64,000 nt of DNA from an uncultured Aquimarina sp. Lineage in GTDB: Bacteria; Bacteroidota; Bacteroidia; Flavobacteriales; Flavobacteriaceae. Every line of letters begins with the position of its first letter. Position 1 is the stretch's first letter. Positions 1 to 8,182 of the stretch are shown here, piece by piece. Position numbers and translations under genes: made by a program. The notes under the pieces were generated by a model, which ran no database searches, was not told the DNA's origin, and saw only the letters and a list, made by a program, of their open reading frames with translations. The stretch spans positions 124,001 to 188,000 of the forward strand of contig CANMLL010000008.1 in NCBI GenBank assembly GCA_947498775.1, written 5' to 3'.

Positions 1-103
1 CACCTATTTCATAACCTAAAAATTCTGCGGGAGATTGTAATTTGTTTTGTGAGTAAGTTAGCGTTGTCGTTACAACAAAGAGCGTAAAGAGTAATTGTTT
101 CAT
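1..103 (-). CDS. Start of a secreted M14-family zinc carboxypeptidase (partial)
   Basis: The ATG lies at 103-101 on the minus strand and the reading frame runs off the left edge after 34 codons. The visible part is a signal peptide (MKQLLFTLFVVTTTLTYSQ) followed by NKLQSPAEFLGYEIG. That LQSP-EFLGYE opening is the one I know from flavobacterial peptidase M14 proteins, which cleave C-terminal residues in the periplasm or outside the cell. The zinc ligands lie beyond the window, so the family call rests only on the N-terminal motif. It is transcribed away from bshC, with the MITE-like element between them. Confidence 0.6.
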   Translation of the reverse strand, partial: MKQLLFTLFVVTTTLTYSQNKLQSPAEFLGYEIG

Positions 104-205
104 TGATTGATTAAAATTTTATAAAATGGTAAAATACCGAGTTAAATTTAGGATATTATTGGTATTAACTAAAATTTAGGATTTACAATAACAATCTAAT
201 GTATA

Positions 206-382
206 TTTAACCCGGATTATGCATTAAAACTTCGTGATGAAGGTTGAAAGTGCAATAAAGCCTAACATTTTACAAGTTTTTGCATAGCACCGCTCTGGTT
301 AAATTTGAAAATGTTGCGAAGCTCAGGATTTGAAGTAGTTTCAAGCTGTAATAGATTTTTTTAATGTATAATCCGGGTTTAA
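206..382. mobile_element. MITE-like element with 19-bp terminal inverted repeats
   Basis: CCCGGATTATGCATTAAAA at 211-229 is the inverse of TTTTAATGTATAATCCGGG at 359-377, with 18 of 19 positions matching. The same five bases, TTTAA, lie directly outside both ends (206-210 and 378-382), as a 5-bp target-site duplication would. The 167-bp interior has no useful ORF. This is the structure of a non-autonomous miniature transposon, sitting between the divergent M14 peptidase and bshC genes. Because the TTTAA could also be read as part of the repeat, the duplication is probable rather than certain. Confidence 0.6.
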
Positions 383-404
383 CCTCTCAAAAAAAGAATA
401 ATTT

Positions 405-2000
405 ATGCCTAGTGACTGTATTCCGTTTAGAGATACGAATTACTTTTCATCCCTTATTTGTGATTATTTAGATCAAAAAGCTGAATTACAGCCATTTTAT
501 AATCGTTTCCCGAAACTAGAAAATTTTGAAGGCCAGATAGAAGATAAAGGACAATCATTTTCTAGCGAAAACAGGAAGGTATTGGTTGATTCTATAAAAA
601 ATCAATATAAAGATGTTACTTATTCTCAAGCTACAGAAGAGCATATTAATTTACTAAAAAAGAACACTACATTTACAGTTACCACAGGGCATCAATTAAA
701 TCTTTTTACAGGCCCTCTTTATTTTTTATACAAGATCATTTCTACAATTAATCTCACAAAGATCTTAAAGGAAAAATATCCCAAATATGACTTTGTACCG
801 ATATATTGGATGGCGACGGAAGATCATGACTTTGAAGAGATTAATTATTTTAACCTTTTTGGAAAGAAGATACAATGGAATCGTAAAGATGGAGGAGCGG
901 TAGGTGTTTTTGATACAAAAGGACTGGACAAGGTTTTTGAGATTTTTTCTTCGGAAATTGGAACAGGACAGAATGCTGAACGACTAAAAACACTTTTTGA
1001 AGAGGCTTACCTAAAACATACTACACTAGCTGAAGCTACTCGATACCTTGCTAATGAACTGTTCAAAGAATACGGATTGGTAACAGTAGATGGAGATGAT
1101 CGAGAATTAAAGCGTCTTTTTATTCCTTATGTAGAAAAAGAGCTTCTGGATCAGGTGTCTTATAAAAAAGTATTGCCAAAGGCCAATAAACTAGGAGAAT
1201 TAGGGTATAAAGTCCAGGTGAACCCAAGAGAAATCAATCTTTTTTATCTGGCAGAAGGTATTCGCGAAAGAATCATAGAACAAGAAGGAAGGTATTTTGT
1301 AAACGAAACCGATATCTCTTGGAGCAAGAGTGAGCTATTAAAAGAACTCCATGAGTTTCCTGAAAGGTTTAGCCCCAATGTGATGATGCGTCCTTTATAT
1401 CAAGAAGTGATCTTGCCAAACCTATGCTATATTGGAGGAGGAGGAGAGCAGGCCTATTGGTTTGAACTAAAAGATTTTTTTGAAGAAGTTGGTGTCTCCT
1501 TTCCGATACTTTTACTTCGTAATTCGGTACTTATTCAATCACAAAAGCAAGCGGATAAAATCAAAAAACTGAAAGTATCTGATACCGAATTGTTTTTAAA
1601 ACAACACGAACTGATTAATAGAAAAGTTCGACGTATTTCTAATATTGATATCAATTTTGATCCGCAACGCAAACACTTACAAGAACAGTTCAAAGCGATG
1701 TACGAACTAGCAAAACAAACCGATGTTACTTTTGTTAATGCGGTAAATGCACAAGAGGTAAAACAGCTTAAAGGTTTGGATATGCTTGAGAAACGTTTGC
1801 TCAAAGCCCAACGTCGCAAATTGAGTGACCACGTAAAGCGATTAACAACTATTCAAAATGAATTATTTCCTAACCAAAGCCTACAAGAACGCACCCTTAA
1901 CTTTTCTGAAATGTATCTTGAATATGGAGAGAAGTTGATCCCAACTTTGATTGAACATTTGGATCCACTTAGTGGCGAATTCCTGGTGCTGAAATGCTAA
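405..2000 (+). CDS. bshC: Bacillithiol biosynthesis cysteine-adding enzyme BshC
   Basis: BshC adds cysteine to glucosaminyl-malate, the last step of bacillithiol synthesis in the cytoplasm. The 531 residues match the usual family length. The core nucleotidyltransferase-like fold shows the HxGH-type signature as TTGHQLNL at residues 93-100, followed by FTGPLYFLYK, and the family motif WMATEDHDFEEINYF near 136-150. CYIGGGGEQAYWFELKDFF lies in the middle of the protein, and the C-terminal third is a charged helical (coiled-coil) region. The ATG at 405 is preceded by an A-rich stretch, normal for this phylum. It meets the next gene tail to tail, with the two stop codons overlapping. bshA and bshB are not in the window. 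Confidence 0.95.
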   Translation: MPSDCIPFRDTNYFSSLICDYLDQKAELQPFYNRFPKLENFEGQIEDKGQSFSSENRKVLVDSIKNQYKDVTYSQATEEHINLLKKNTTFTVTTGHQLNLFTGPLYFLYKIISTINLTKILKEKYPKYDFVPIYWMATEDHDFEEINYFNLFGKKIQWNRKDGGAVGVFDTKGLDKVFEIFSSEIGTGQNAERLKTLFEEAYLKHTTLAEATRYLANELFKEYGLVTVDGDDRELKRLFIPYVEKELLDQVSYKKVLPKANKLGELGYKVQVNPREINLFYLAEGIRERIIEQEGRYFVNETDISWSKSELLKELHEFPERFSPNVMMRPLYQEVILPNLCYIGGGGEQAYWFELKDFFEEVGVSFPILLLRNSVLIQSQKQADKIKKLKVSDTELFLKQHELINRKVRRISNIDINFDPQRKHLQEQFKAMYELAKQTDVTFVNAVNAQEVKQLKGLDMLEKRLLKAQRRKLSDHVKRLTTIQNELFPNQSLQERTLNFSEMYLEYGEKLIPTLIEHLDPLSGEFLVLKC

Positions 2001-2542
2001 GGCACTAAATAAGTACCCTTCCATTTGTTATTTTCTTTTTTGAATAAAACCCGAATGTGATTGGGCCTGTTGAGTCGCAGATATTCTATTTTATTCGGAA
2101 CTAATTTAATAGCAGTGAAGAAATGTTTTTCTTCGAGAAAATCTATCTGTTCGGGGTCTCTAATTTCCTCTCCTGGAGCAAGTTTTGTAGTGTATTGTTT
2201 TTTCGATTTCTGAGGAACCTCTTCCCAAATGTTTTTTAGAGTTCTATCGTCTGTAACAATTTCTGCCGTAGCTCGAATAGAGAGTTGGATTAACCTTTCT
2301 GAATCAAGGAAAAGAAGGCTTACCGTATTATGTTCATTAATATGTGTAATTTTTTTTGATCTTTTGTCAGTGTATACGGTAAGATTTAAATCTTCGTCTA
2401 TTTCCCGAAGGACAAGAGTTCTTAGCCTTGGCGTGCCATTGATACTTGAGGTTGCCAATGTGAAATACTTAAAAGGGTGTCCTTTACTTTCTATAGCTTT
2501 TTTAAGGTCATTTATGATTGTAGAGAAGATGATTTCGGTCAT
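1997..2542 (-). CDS. Pyridoxamine 5'-phosphate oxidase-like FMN-binding protein
   Basis: This 181-residue cytoplasmic protein has the split-barrel flavin-binding pattern of the PNPOx family: PFKYFTLATSSINGTPRLRTLVLREID near residues 22-48, then the strand VSLLFLDSERLIQLSIRATAEIV. The C-terminus, FTAIKLVPNKIEYLRLNRPNHIRVLF, resembles the pdxH dimerisation tail in part, but the canonical pyridoxal-phosphate-binding residues are not obvious. A general flavin-dependent oxidoreductase is therefore safer than PdxH itself. It is monocistronic and convergent with bshC. Confidence 0.8.
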   Translation of the reverse strand: MTEIIFSTIINDLKKAIESKGHPFKYFTLATSSINGTPRLRTLVLREIDEDLNLTVYTDKRSKKITHINEHNTVSLLFLDSERLIQLSIRATAEIVTDDRTLKNIWEEVPQKSKKQYTTKLAPGEEIRDPEQIDFLEEKHFFTAIKLVPNKIEYLRLNRPNHIRVLFKKENNKWKGTYLVP

Positions 2543-2598
2543 GACTTATTATGGTTGATGTTGGTCTTATAAAGTTAATCAATTTATAGAGGAGGATC

Positions 2599-2629
2599 AA
2601 AAAAAGGCAACCAAATCTGGTTGCCTTTT
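2599..2629 (-). terminator. Rho-independent terminator of the aerolysin-like lipoprotein gene
   Basis: GGCAACCA and TGGTTGCC form a stem with an AATC loop, bounded by A and T runs. On the minus strand it ends in seven T residues and lies just downstream of the stop codon at 2648. Confidence 0.85.
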
Positions 2630-2647
2630 ATGAATAATTTAAAATTA

Positions 2648-4303
2648 TTAGTTATTGCACGCTCCTTCAATATCTTTGGAGATTGTCTCTGTTTCTATCA
2701 ACCTGTTTATAACATTGGTACCTCGTACTGTAACCTCTATATAGTCATTTTGGACATCTGTAATTACTCCTGTGAAACTGTTGAAAGCAAACTGTGTAGT
2801 TATTTCTTGTCCGGTTAATGCTTTGCCATCTTCCTGATAGTTTCCTTTTATTCTGAATCTTTGCACATATGGGATTCTTACATTTTCATAAGTTTGGTAA
2901 ACATCGGCGACTGTTATTGCAGTTCCCGGAGGTACTTCCTGGGTACGTTCAGTAGAAATTTCTGTAGTCCTGGTTTCTTCATATCCTCCTGATCTTGTAC
3001 TAGTCTGAGTTCTGGTTTTGCTAAATACATAGCTTCCTGTGACCGAACTTTTTACTGATCCTCCTGCACCAAAGAATTTAGTTGAAACTTCAGCTTCAAT
3101 AGTTACAGAGACCGAATAGTCTTGAGTAGTGCTTACCGACATTGATTCTGCCCAACCTAATATTTCTCTAGTTTCTAAAGATTCGGATCTACCGACTGTT
3201 TGTTGAAGTCCACCACTACTACAGTTTCTTAATGTACTATTGTAAGCTTCAGAAGTTGTTGAAGGAGGAAGTATTGGATGCATAAATTTAGATTCTATGG
3301 GTTGTATATCCCAATCAATATCAAAAGATAGAATCCTGAAGAAGGCAGGATCCGAATTACTATTACCTGCATTTAAACGATCATTTATAAGTGCCAAGGG
3401 GTTACCTGTAAATGTTGGAGTTATGATATATAATCCTGCTTCAACTTTTTCAATTTTAAATTTATAATTAGGAGGATTTCCTGTATTGTTGCCCCCATTT
3501 CTAATCAAATTTGCCTTACTCTGAATTCGAAGCTCTGAATTTGCGGGAACAATATATAAATAGTGTATATCATCACCATTATGAACGGAAATAGTAAATA
3601 CACCTTCTTCACCAGGAATTTCTTCGAATCTATAAGAGGTGAAAGTTTCTGCGCTTTCTGAAGTGTAATCCAAATCGGCCAAATTACTTACTATTATTGG
3701 AGTGTTTAATAGAACGGTATTTGGGAACAATAAGGAATTCGGAGCTCCGTAAATTTCATCACTGTCACCTGTAACGATTTGGACAAAGTGTTTTATTTCT
3801 TCCCTTATACTTACCTTAGCATATAAATCTTCAAGATTATCTGAGGGCATTTCTTCTTCCGAGGGACTTGGCGTAAAAGAAAGTTTGGAAATATCTTTTG
3901 AAGATATTTGGGTGTTACTTTCATCTAGGACTTTAATAGTTACAGGGACACCATTTTTAAGTTCTGTTCTAGCTTCTTCAGAAAGATCTTCGTTTTTAAA
4001 TGATAATGTAGCAATATTGTTAAATTCATCAAATACAATTTTTTGACTATAGTCACCCGTTGAGGCAGTGACAACAATATCGGCTATAGTAGGTTTATAT
4101 CCTTTCCTTGCAATACCTCTAGCATTTATGCTAATACCAATTTCTCCAGGATCAGTTTCAAATTCATCCAAATTTATACCCGGAAGCTCTTCAACTCCGG
4201 TTGTAGGAGGTAAACTATCTCCGTCATCTTTACTACATGCCATTACCAATCCGGTGAAAAGGAATAGTAATAATTTTCCCAAGTTTCTTTTACGAGTTTT
4301 CAT
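2648..4303 (-). CDS. Lipoprotein with a C-terminal aerolysin-like pore-forming domain
   Basis: The 551-residue product starts with a lipoprotein signal peptide (LVMACSKDD, Cys23), so it should be lipid-anchored outside the inner membrane. Residues 50-150 look like a small beta domain. Residues 190-345 are beta-rich with a repeated aromatic/hydrophobic pattern that could be a beta-trefoil. Residues 357-548 have the character of the aerolysin/ETX-MTX2 fold: NSTLRNCSSGG, then long Ser/Thr-rich alternating strands (SMSVSTTQDYSVSVTIEAEV, then FSKTRTQTSTRSGGYEETRT) and a conserved-looking VPPGTAITVADVYQTYENVRIPY. Such domains insert a beta-hairpin to make oligomeric pores. The family call is from strand pattern, not alignment. 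The gene lies directly downstream of the TPR/LuxR regulator. Confidence 0.65.
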   Translation of the reverse strand: MKTRKRNLGKLLLFLFTGLVMACSKDDGDSLPPTTGVEELPGINLDEFETDPGEIGISINARGIARKGYKPTIADIVVTASTGDYSQKIVFDEFNNIATLSFKNEDLSEEARTELKNGVPVTIKVLDESNTQISSKDISKLSFTPSPSEEEMPSDNLEDLYAKVSIREEIKHFVQIVTGDSDEIYGAPNSLLFPNTVLLNTPIIVSNLADLDYTSESAETFTSYRFEEIPGEEGVFTISVHNGDDIHYLYIVPANSELRIQSKANLIRNGGNNTGNPPNYKFKIEKVEAGLYIITPTFTGNPLALINDRLNAGNSNSDPAFFRILSFDIDWDIQPIESKFMHPILPPSTTSEAYNSTLRNCSSGGLQQTVGRSESLETREILGWAESMSVSTTQDYSVSVTIEAEVSTKFFGAGGSVKSSVTGSYVFSKTRTQTSTRSGGYEETRTTEISTERTQEVPPGTAITVADVYQTYENVRIPYVQRFRIKGNYQEDGKALTGQEITTQFAFNSFTGVITDVQNDYIEVTVRGTNVINRLIETETISKDIEGACNN

Positions 4304-4311
4304 AATAAAAT

Positions 4312-4418
4312 GTTTTGTGGTTTATTGATAGTTACTGTTTTGTGTGATCTGCCCGCTAGAGTCTGCAGCCCCATTCGGACAGAACACCACAAAACGGTAT
4401 GTGTCAACTTAATGACAC
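4312..4418 (-). promoter_or_regulatory. Palindromic leader of the aerolysin-like lipoprotein gene
   Basis: A 10-bp inverted repeat (GTTTTGTGGT at 4312-4321, ACCACAAAAC at 4386-4395) encloses about 65 bases just upstream of the start codon. A second perfect hairpin, GTGTCA/TGACAC, lies at 4401-4418. Together they suggest a structured 5' leader or regulator sites in the 228-base gap below the LuxR-type regulator. No known riboswitch class is recognised. Confidence 0.3.
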
Positions 4419-4531
4419 TACAAACCTAAGGCACTGGTTTTCAGTTAAAAAAAATATGTAGTGGACAAAGGGTGGACACCTAAAAATTAAATAAATGACA
4501 AAGGGTGGACAGGGATCTAAACCTCCTATAA

Positions 4532-6388
4532 CTAAAGACTTAACACCACATCTTGAAGAGAATCATCAGTAGTTATTTGAAGTTTCTTACGAAGTCTATA
4601 TCGTGCTTTTTTGATTCCTTCCTGAGAAATATTTAAAATATTGGCAATTTCTTTTGAGGATAAATTCATTTTTAAAAGCGCCATTAATCGAAGTTCATTA
4701 GATGTTACGTTAGGATATTTTTTCTTGACGTTACCGTTGAAGTCTTTATGAACTTCTTCAAAATATTTGGCAAAATTTTCCCAGTTGTTGTCATCCTGTA
4801 GGTCAAAATTGATTGTTCTTATTAATTGTTGATAACCACTATGACCATTTTCGGATGTTTTAAGCTCTTCGGCTTTTTGCTTCAGCCCTTCTAATACTTC
4901 ATTCTTTTTTGCCAAATGCAAAGCATGGGTGGTAAGCTCTTTCTTTTTAAATGCAAGCTCTGCATCTACTTTTTCTTTTTCAAGTTTACTACGCTTTATT
5001 TTTTGTCGCAGTCCGTAAATACCTAAGCCAAATATGATAAGAGATAGTGATAATCCGGATGCCAATAAAATACGTTGTAGGTTATTTACCTTTGCTTTTT
5101 CCTCCAATAGGGCAATTTCATTTCTTTGAAGGACAATTTCTTGTTCCTTTTTTTCTGTTTCATATATAGTTCGCAATTCTTCAATTTGTTGGGACTTGGA
5201 AATATTGAAAATTGAATCATTAATAGTTTTAAATGATTTATAATCCTGGAGAGCAAGAGCAAGGTTATTTAGTTTTTCATAAATCTTTGAACGAATATGG
5301 TAGGTGTTTGCAAGTTCCTTTTTTGCTCCAATACTATCGGCTATTTTTAAAGCTTGATTCATCTTTTGTAGTGCCTCTGTAGGGGTTTTGTCAAGTATTG
5401 CTAGGTGGGTTAAATTATCGGCGATTTCTTTGGGATCATTAATTTTCTGATATACCTGAAGACTTCTCTGGAATACTTCTTTTGCTTCGATATTTTTATT
5501 CAGGGCATTGTAAATCTTTCCTTGATTTGCCAATACCGATGCTTGAACATTTTTTATTTCTAGTTTTGTGGCAATTTTGTAGCTTTTGTCGAGAACTTTT
5601 AAAGCCTCTTTATATCTATTTTGATGGCTTAAAATTTCACCAATTTGATCAAGTGTAATACTTTGGTATACTTCATCTTCATATTTTTCGTAAATTTTAA
5701 GAGCTGATTTTTTGTAGGTCAAAGCATTTTGAAGGTTTTTTAACTCAAATTCAATATCTCCAACTTGGCTCAATGCATCTGCCTTACGAATAGGTTTATT
5801 AATAGTATCTAATATTTTTAGGGATTGAAGAGACTGCTCTAAGGCAATTTTGTAACTACCTTTTTTCATGTAGATAACTCCTTTTTGCCCCTGTGTGACC
5901 CCAAGTCTGTAAAAATCTTTTTTATCGCTGTATATTTTTATTACAGAATCTTTAAGATTTATTGCACGATCATAATTACCTCGTACTGACTCAATTTCAG
6001 ACAGGGCCGAGTATGTTGAGGCGCGATTTATAGTATCGCTATTTTCTGTATATTGTCTGAGAGCTTCTTCATACTTTGTGGTAGCCGAATCAAGTTCTGA
6101 TTTATTGGCATAATATATTCCTAAATTATAATTAGCTAACCCAATTCCCTTTTTGTCATTTAGTTTTTTACTTAATGCGAGTTGCTCTATAGCATATTTT
6201 TTTGCGTCTGAAGGTTTTGAATATATAGTTGCATTAAATAGGTAGAATAAGGTGCCTATCTTTTCTTTGGAGTTGCCCTGTTTTTTATACTCTATCAAAA
6301 GACTATCTAGCATCTCATTGTACTGAGCAGAAGTATCTAAAGAAAAAATAAAGCATATTGCAATAAAAAAAAGAAAAGAACCTCTCAT
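4532..6388 (-). CDS. Membrane-bound TPR protein with LuxR-type DNA-binding domain
   Basis: The 618-residue protein has a signal sequence (MRGSFLFFIAICFIFSLDTSAQ), then roughly residues 30-400 of tetratricopeptide repeats. A short coiled coil and a single membrane span follow (ILLASGLSLSLIIFGLGIYG, about 438-457), then a second coiled coil, and at 555-618 a LuxR-like helix-turn-helix (TSNELRLMALLKMNLSSKEI). The layout places the TPRs in the periplasm and the DNA-binding domain in the cytoplasm, a one-component transmembrane regulator common in Bacteroidota. No kinase or receiver domain is present. It lies 228 bases upstream of the aerolysin-like lipoprotein on the same strand, so that gene is the obvious candidate target (inference). 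Confidence 0.85.
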   Translation of the reverse strand: MRGSFLFFIAICFIFSLDTSAQYNEMLDSLLIEYKKQGNSKEKIGTLFYLFNATIYSKPSDAKKYAIEQLALSKKLNDKKGIGLANYNLGIYYANKSELDSATTKYEEALRQYTENSDTINRASTYSALSEIESVRGNYDRAINLKDSVIKIYSDKKDFYRLGVTQGQKGVIYMKKGSYKIALEQSLQSLKILDTINKPIRKADALSQVGDIEFELKNLQNALTYKKSALKIYEKYEDEVYQSITLDQIGEILSHQNRYKEALKVLDKSYKIATKLEIKNVQASVLANQGKIYNALNKNIEAKEVFQRSLQVYQKINDPKEIADNLTHLAILDKTPTEALQKMNQALKIADSIGAKKELANTYHIRSKIYEKLNNLALALQDYKSFKTINDSIFNISKSQQIEELRTIYETEKKEQEIVLQRNEIALLEEKAKVNNLQRILLASGLSLSLIIFGLGIYGLRQKIKRSKLEKEKVDAELAFKKKELTTHALHLAKKNEVLEGLKQKAEELKTSENGHSGYQQLIRTINFDLQDDNNWENFAKYFEEVHKDFNGNVKKKYPNVTSNELRLMALLKMNLSSKEIANILNISQEGIKKARYRLRKKLQITTDDSLQDVVLSL

Positions 6389-6599
6389 GATAGCAATATT
6401 TGTTCTTCTAAAATACGAATTATAATTTAGTTACTTATAAATGAAAAAGTTACATGTGTTTTTAAGGCGTACAAGGTTTTTTCAAAGTTTATGTGAATTG
6501 AAGGAATATTCATAAATAAGATTTTATAAAAATAATAAGCTTGTTAAAAATTATCTGATTTAGGATTTCAGGGTTCTGAATTTAATTATATTTTTGCCT

Positions 6600-8132
6600 A
6601 TGCAAAACAACAAGGTACTTATTCTGGACTTCGGGTCACAGGTTACACAACTTATTGGGCGTCGGGTAAGAGAACTCAACATCTATTCAGAAATACATCC
6701 ATACAACAAACCTCCAAAAAATATTGAAGCCTACAGTGCTGTAATATTATCGGGTAGTCCACTCTCCGTTCGTGGGGATAATGTAGCTCATCCTGATCTT
6801 TCTGAAATACGAGGAAAAAAACCATTATTAGGTATTTGTTATGGGGCACAATACCTCGCTCATTTTGGAGGAGGACAAGTAGCAGAATCGAACACGCGTG
6901 AGTATGGGCGTGCAAATTTGTCTTATGTTAGCGATAATGAATTGTTTCAAAACATTTCGGAAGGCTCACAGGTTTGGATGAGTCACAGTGATACTATAAA
7001 AGAATTACCAACAAATGGTGAGCTTTTGGCGAGTACACATGATGTTGAGAATGCTGCATTTAAGATTGACGGTGAAGAGACCTACGCGATTCAATTTCAT
7101 CCAGAAGTATATCACTCCAAAGATGGCACACAACTCTTAGAAAATTTTTTAGTGAGTATAGCTGGTGTTGCTCAGGACTGGACCCCAGATTCTTTTGTAG
7201 AGGAAACAGTTAGTAACTTAAAAGAGCAACTTGGTAACGATAAAGTCGTGCTAGGGCTTTCTGGAGGTGTTGATTCTTCGGTTGCAGCCATGTTGTTGCA
7301 TAAGGCTATAGGTAAAAATTTGCATTGTATTTTTGTTAATAATGGATTGTTGCGAAAGAATGAATTTTCTACAGTACTGGATCGTTATGAAGGTATGGGG
7401 CTTAATGTTAAAGGAGTAGATGCTTCGGCACGTTTTTTGGAAGCTTTGGCAGGAGAAAGTGATCCGGAAAAAAAACGAAAGGCTATTGGGCGAGTGTTTA
7501 TTGAAGTTTTTGATGATGAAGCACATGCTATAGAAGATGTAAAATGGTTGGCACAAGGAACAATTTATCCGGATGTGATAGAGAGCGTATCGGTAACTGG
7601 TGGTCCTAGTGCTACAATCAAAAGCCATCATAATGTTGGTGGTTTGCCAGATTTTATGAAACTGAAGGTTGTTGAGCCTTTAAAGATGTTGTTTAAAGAC
7701 GAGGTGCGACGTGTTGGTGCATCTATGGATATGGATAAAGGATTGCTGGGTAGACACCCATTTCCAGGACCAGGATTAGCAATTCGAATATTAGGAGATA
7801 TTACCAGCGATAAAGTTCGTATTTTGCAGGAAGTAGATGCAATTTTTATTAATGGATTAAAAGAAAATGGATTGTATGATAAAGTTTGGCAAGCGGGAGC
7901 AATTTTATTACCGGTGCAAAGTGTAGGAGTAATGGGAGATGAACGTACGTATGAAAATTGTGTAGCGCTGAGAGCTGTAGAAAGTACCGATGGAATGACT
8001 GCAGACTGGGTAAATCTTCCCTATGAATTTTTACAAAAAACATCCAATACAATAATAAACAGGGTAAAAGGCGTTAATAGAGTAGTATATGATATTAGCT
8101 CAAAACCTCCTGCCACAATAGAGTGGGAATAG
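6600..8132 (+). CDS. guaA: GMP synthase (glutamine-hydrolysing)
   Basis: GuaA converts XMP to GMP using ATP and glutamine. The 510 residues contain the class I amidotransferase domain with nucleophile Cys80 in GICYGAQ and the His167/Glu169 pair in FHPEVYHS. The ATP-pyrophosphatase P-loop SGGVDSS is at 221-227, and the C-terminal dimerisation domain ends in the typical TIEWE. I use the ATG at 6600; an in-frame TTG two codons earlier is less likely. A TAnnTTTG-type -7 element (6589-6596) almost touches the start codon, so the transcript may be nearly leaderless, although no good -33 element is visible. The LysM protein follows after 50 bases, a probable operon. Confidence 0.97.
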   Translation: MQNNKVLILDFGSQVTQLIGRRVRELNIYSEIHPYNKPPKNIEAYSAVILSGSPLSVRGDNVAHPDLSEIRGKKPLLGICYGAQYLAHFGGGQVAESNTREYGRANLSYVSDNELFQNISEGSQVWMSHSDTIKELPTNGELLASTHDVENAAFKIDGEETYAIQFHPEVYHSKDGTQLLENFLVSIAGVAQDWTPDSFVEETVSNLKEQLGNDKVVLGLSGGVDSSVAAMLLHKAIGKNLHCIFVNNGLLRKNEFSTVLDRYEGMGLNVKGVDASARFLEALAGESDPEKKRKAIGRVFIEVFDDEAHAIEDVKWLAQGTIYPDVIESVSVTGGPSATIKSHHNVGGLPDFMKLKVVEPLKMLFKDEVRRVGASMDMDKGLLGRHPFPGPGLAIRILGDITSDKVRILQEVDAIFINGLKENGLYDKVWQAGAILLPVQSVGVMGDERTYENCVALRAVESTDGMTADWVNLPYEFLQKTSNTIINRVKGVNRVVYDISSKPPATIEWE

Positions 8133-8182
8133 CACGTGACTATATCGTAATTTTGAAATTGGGGAATTAAAAATAAATTTAG

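Noticed and set aside
2621..2818. Plus-strand frame over the C-terminus of the aerolysin-like gene
   Set aside because: It overlaps a strong lipoprotein gene on the other strand and has no family features.
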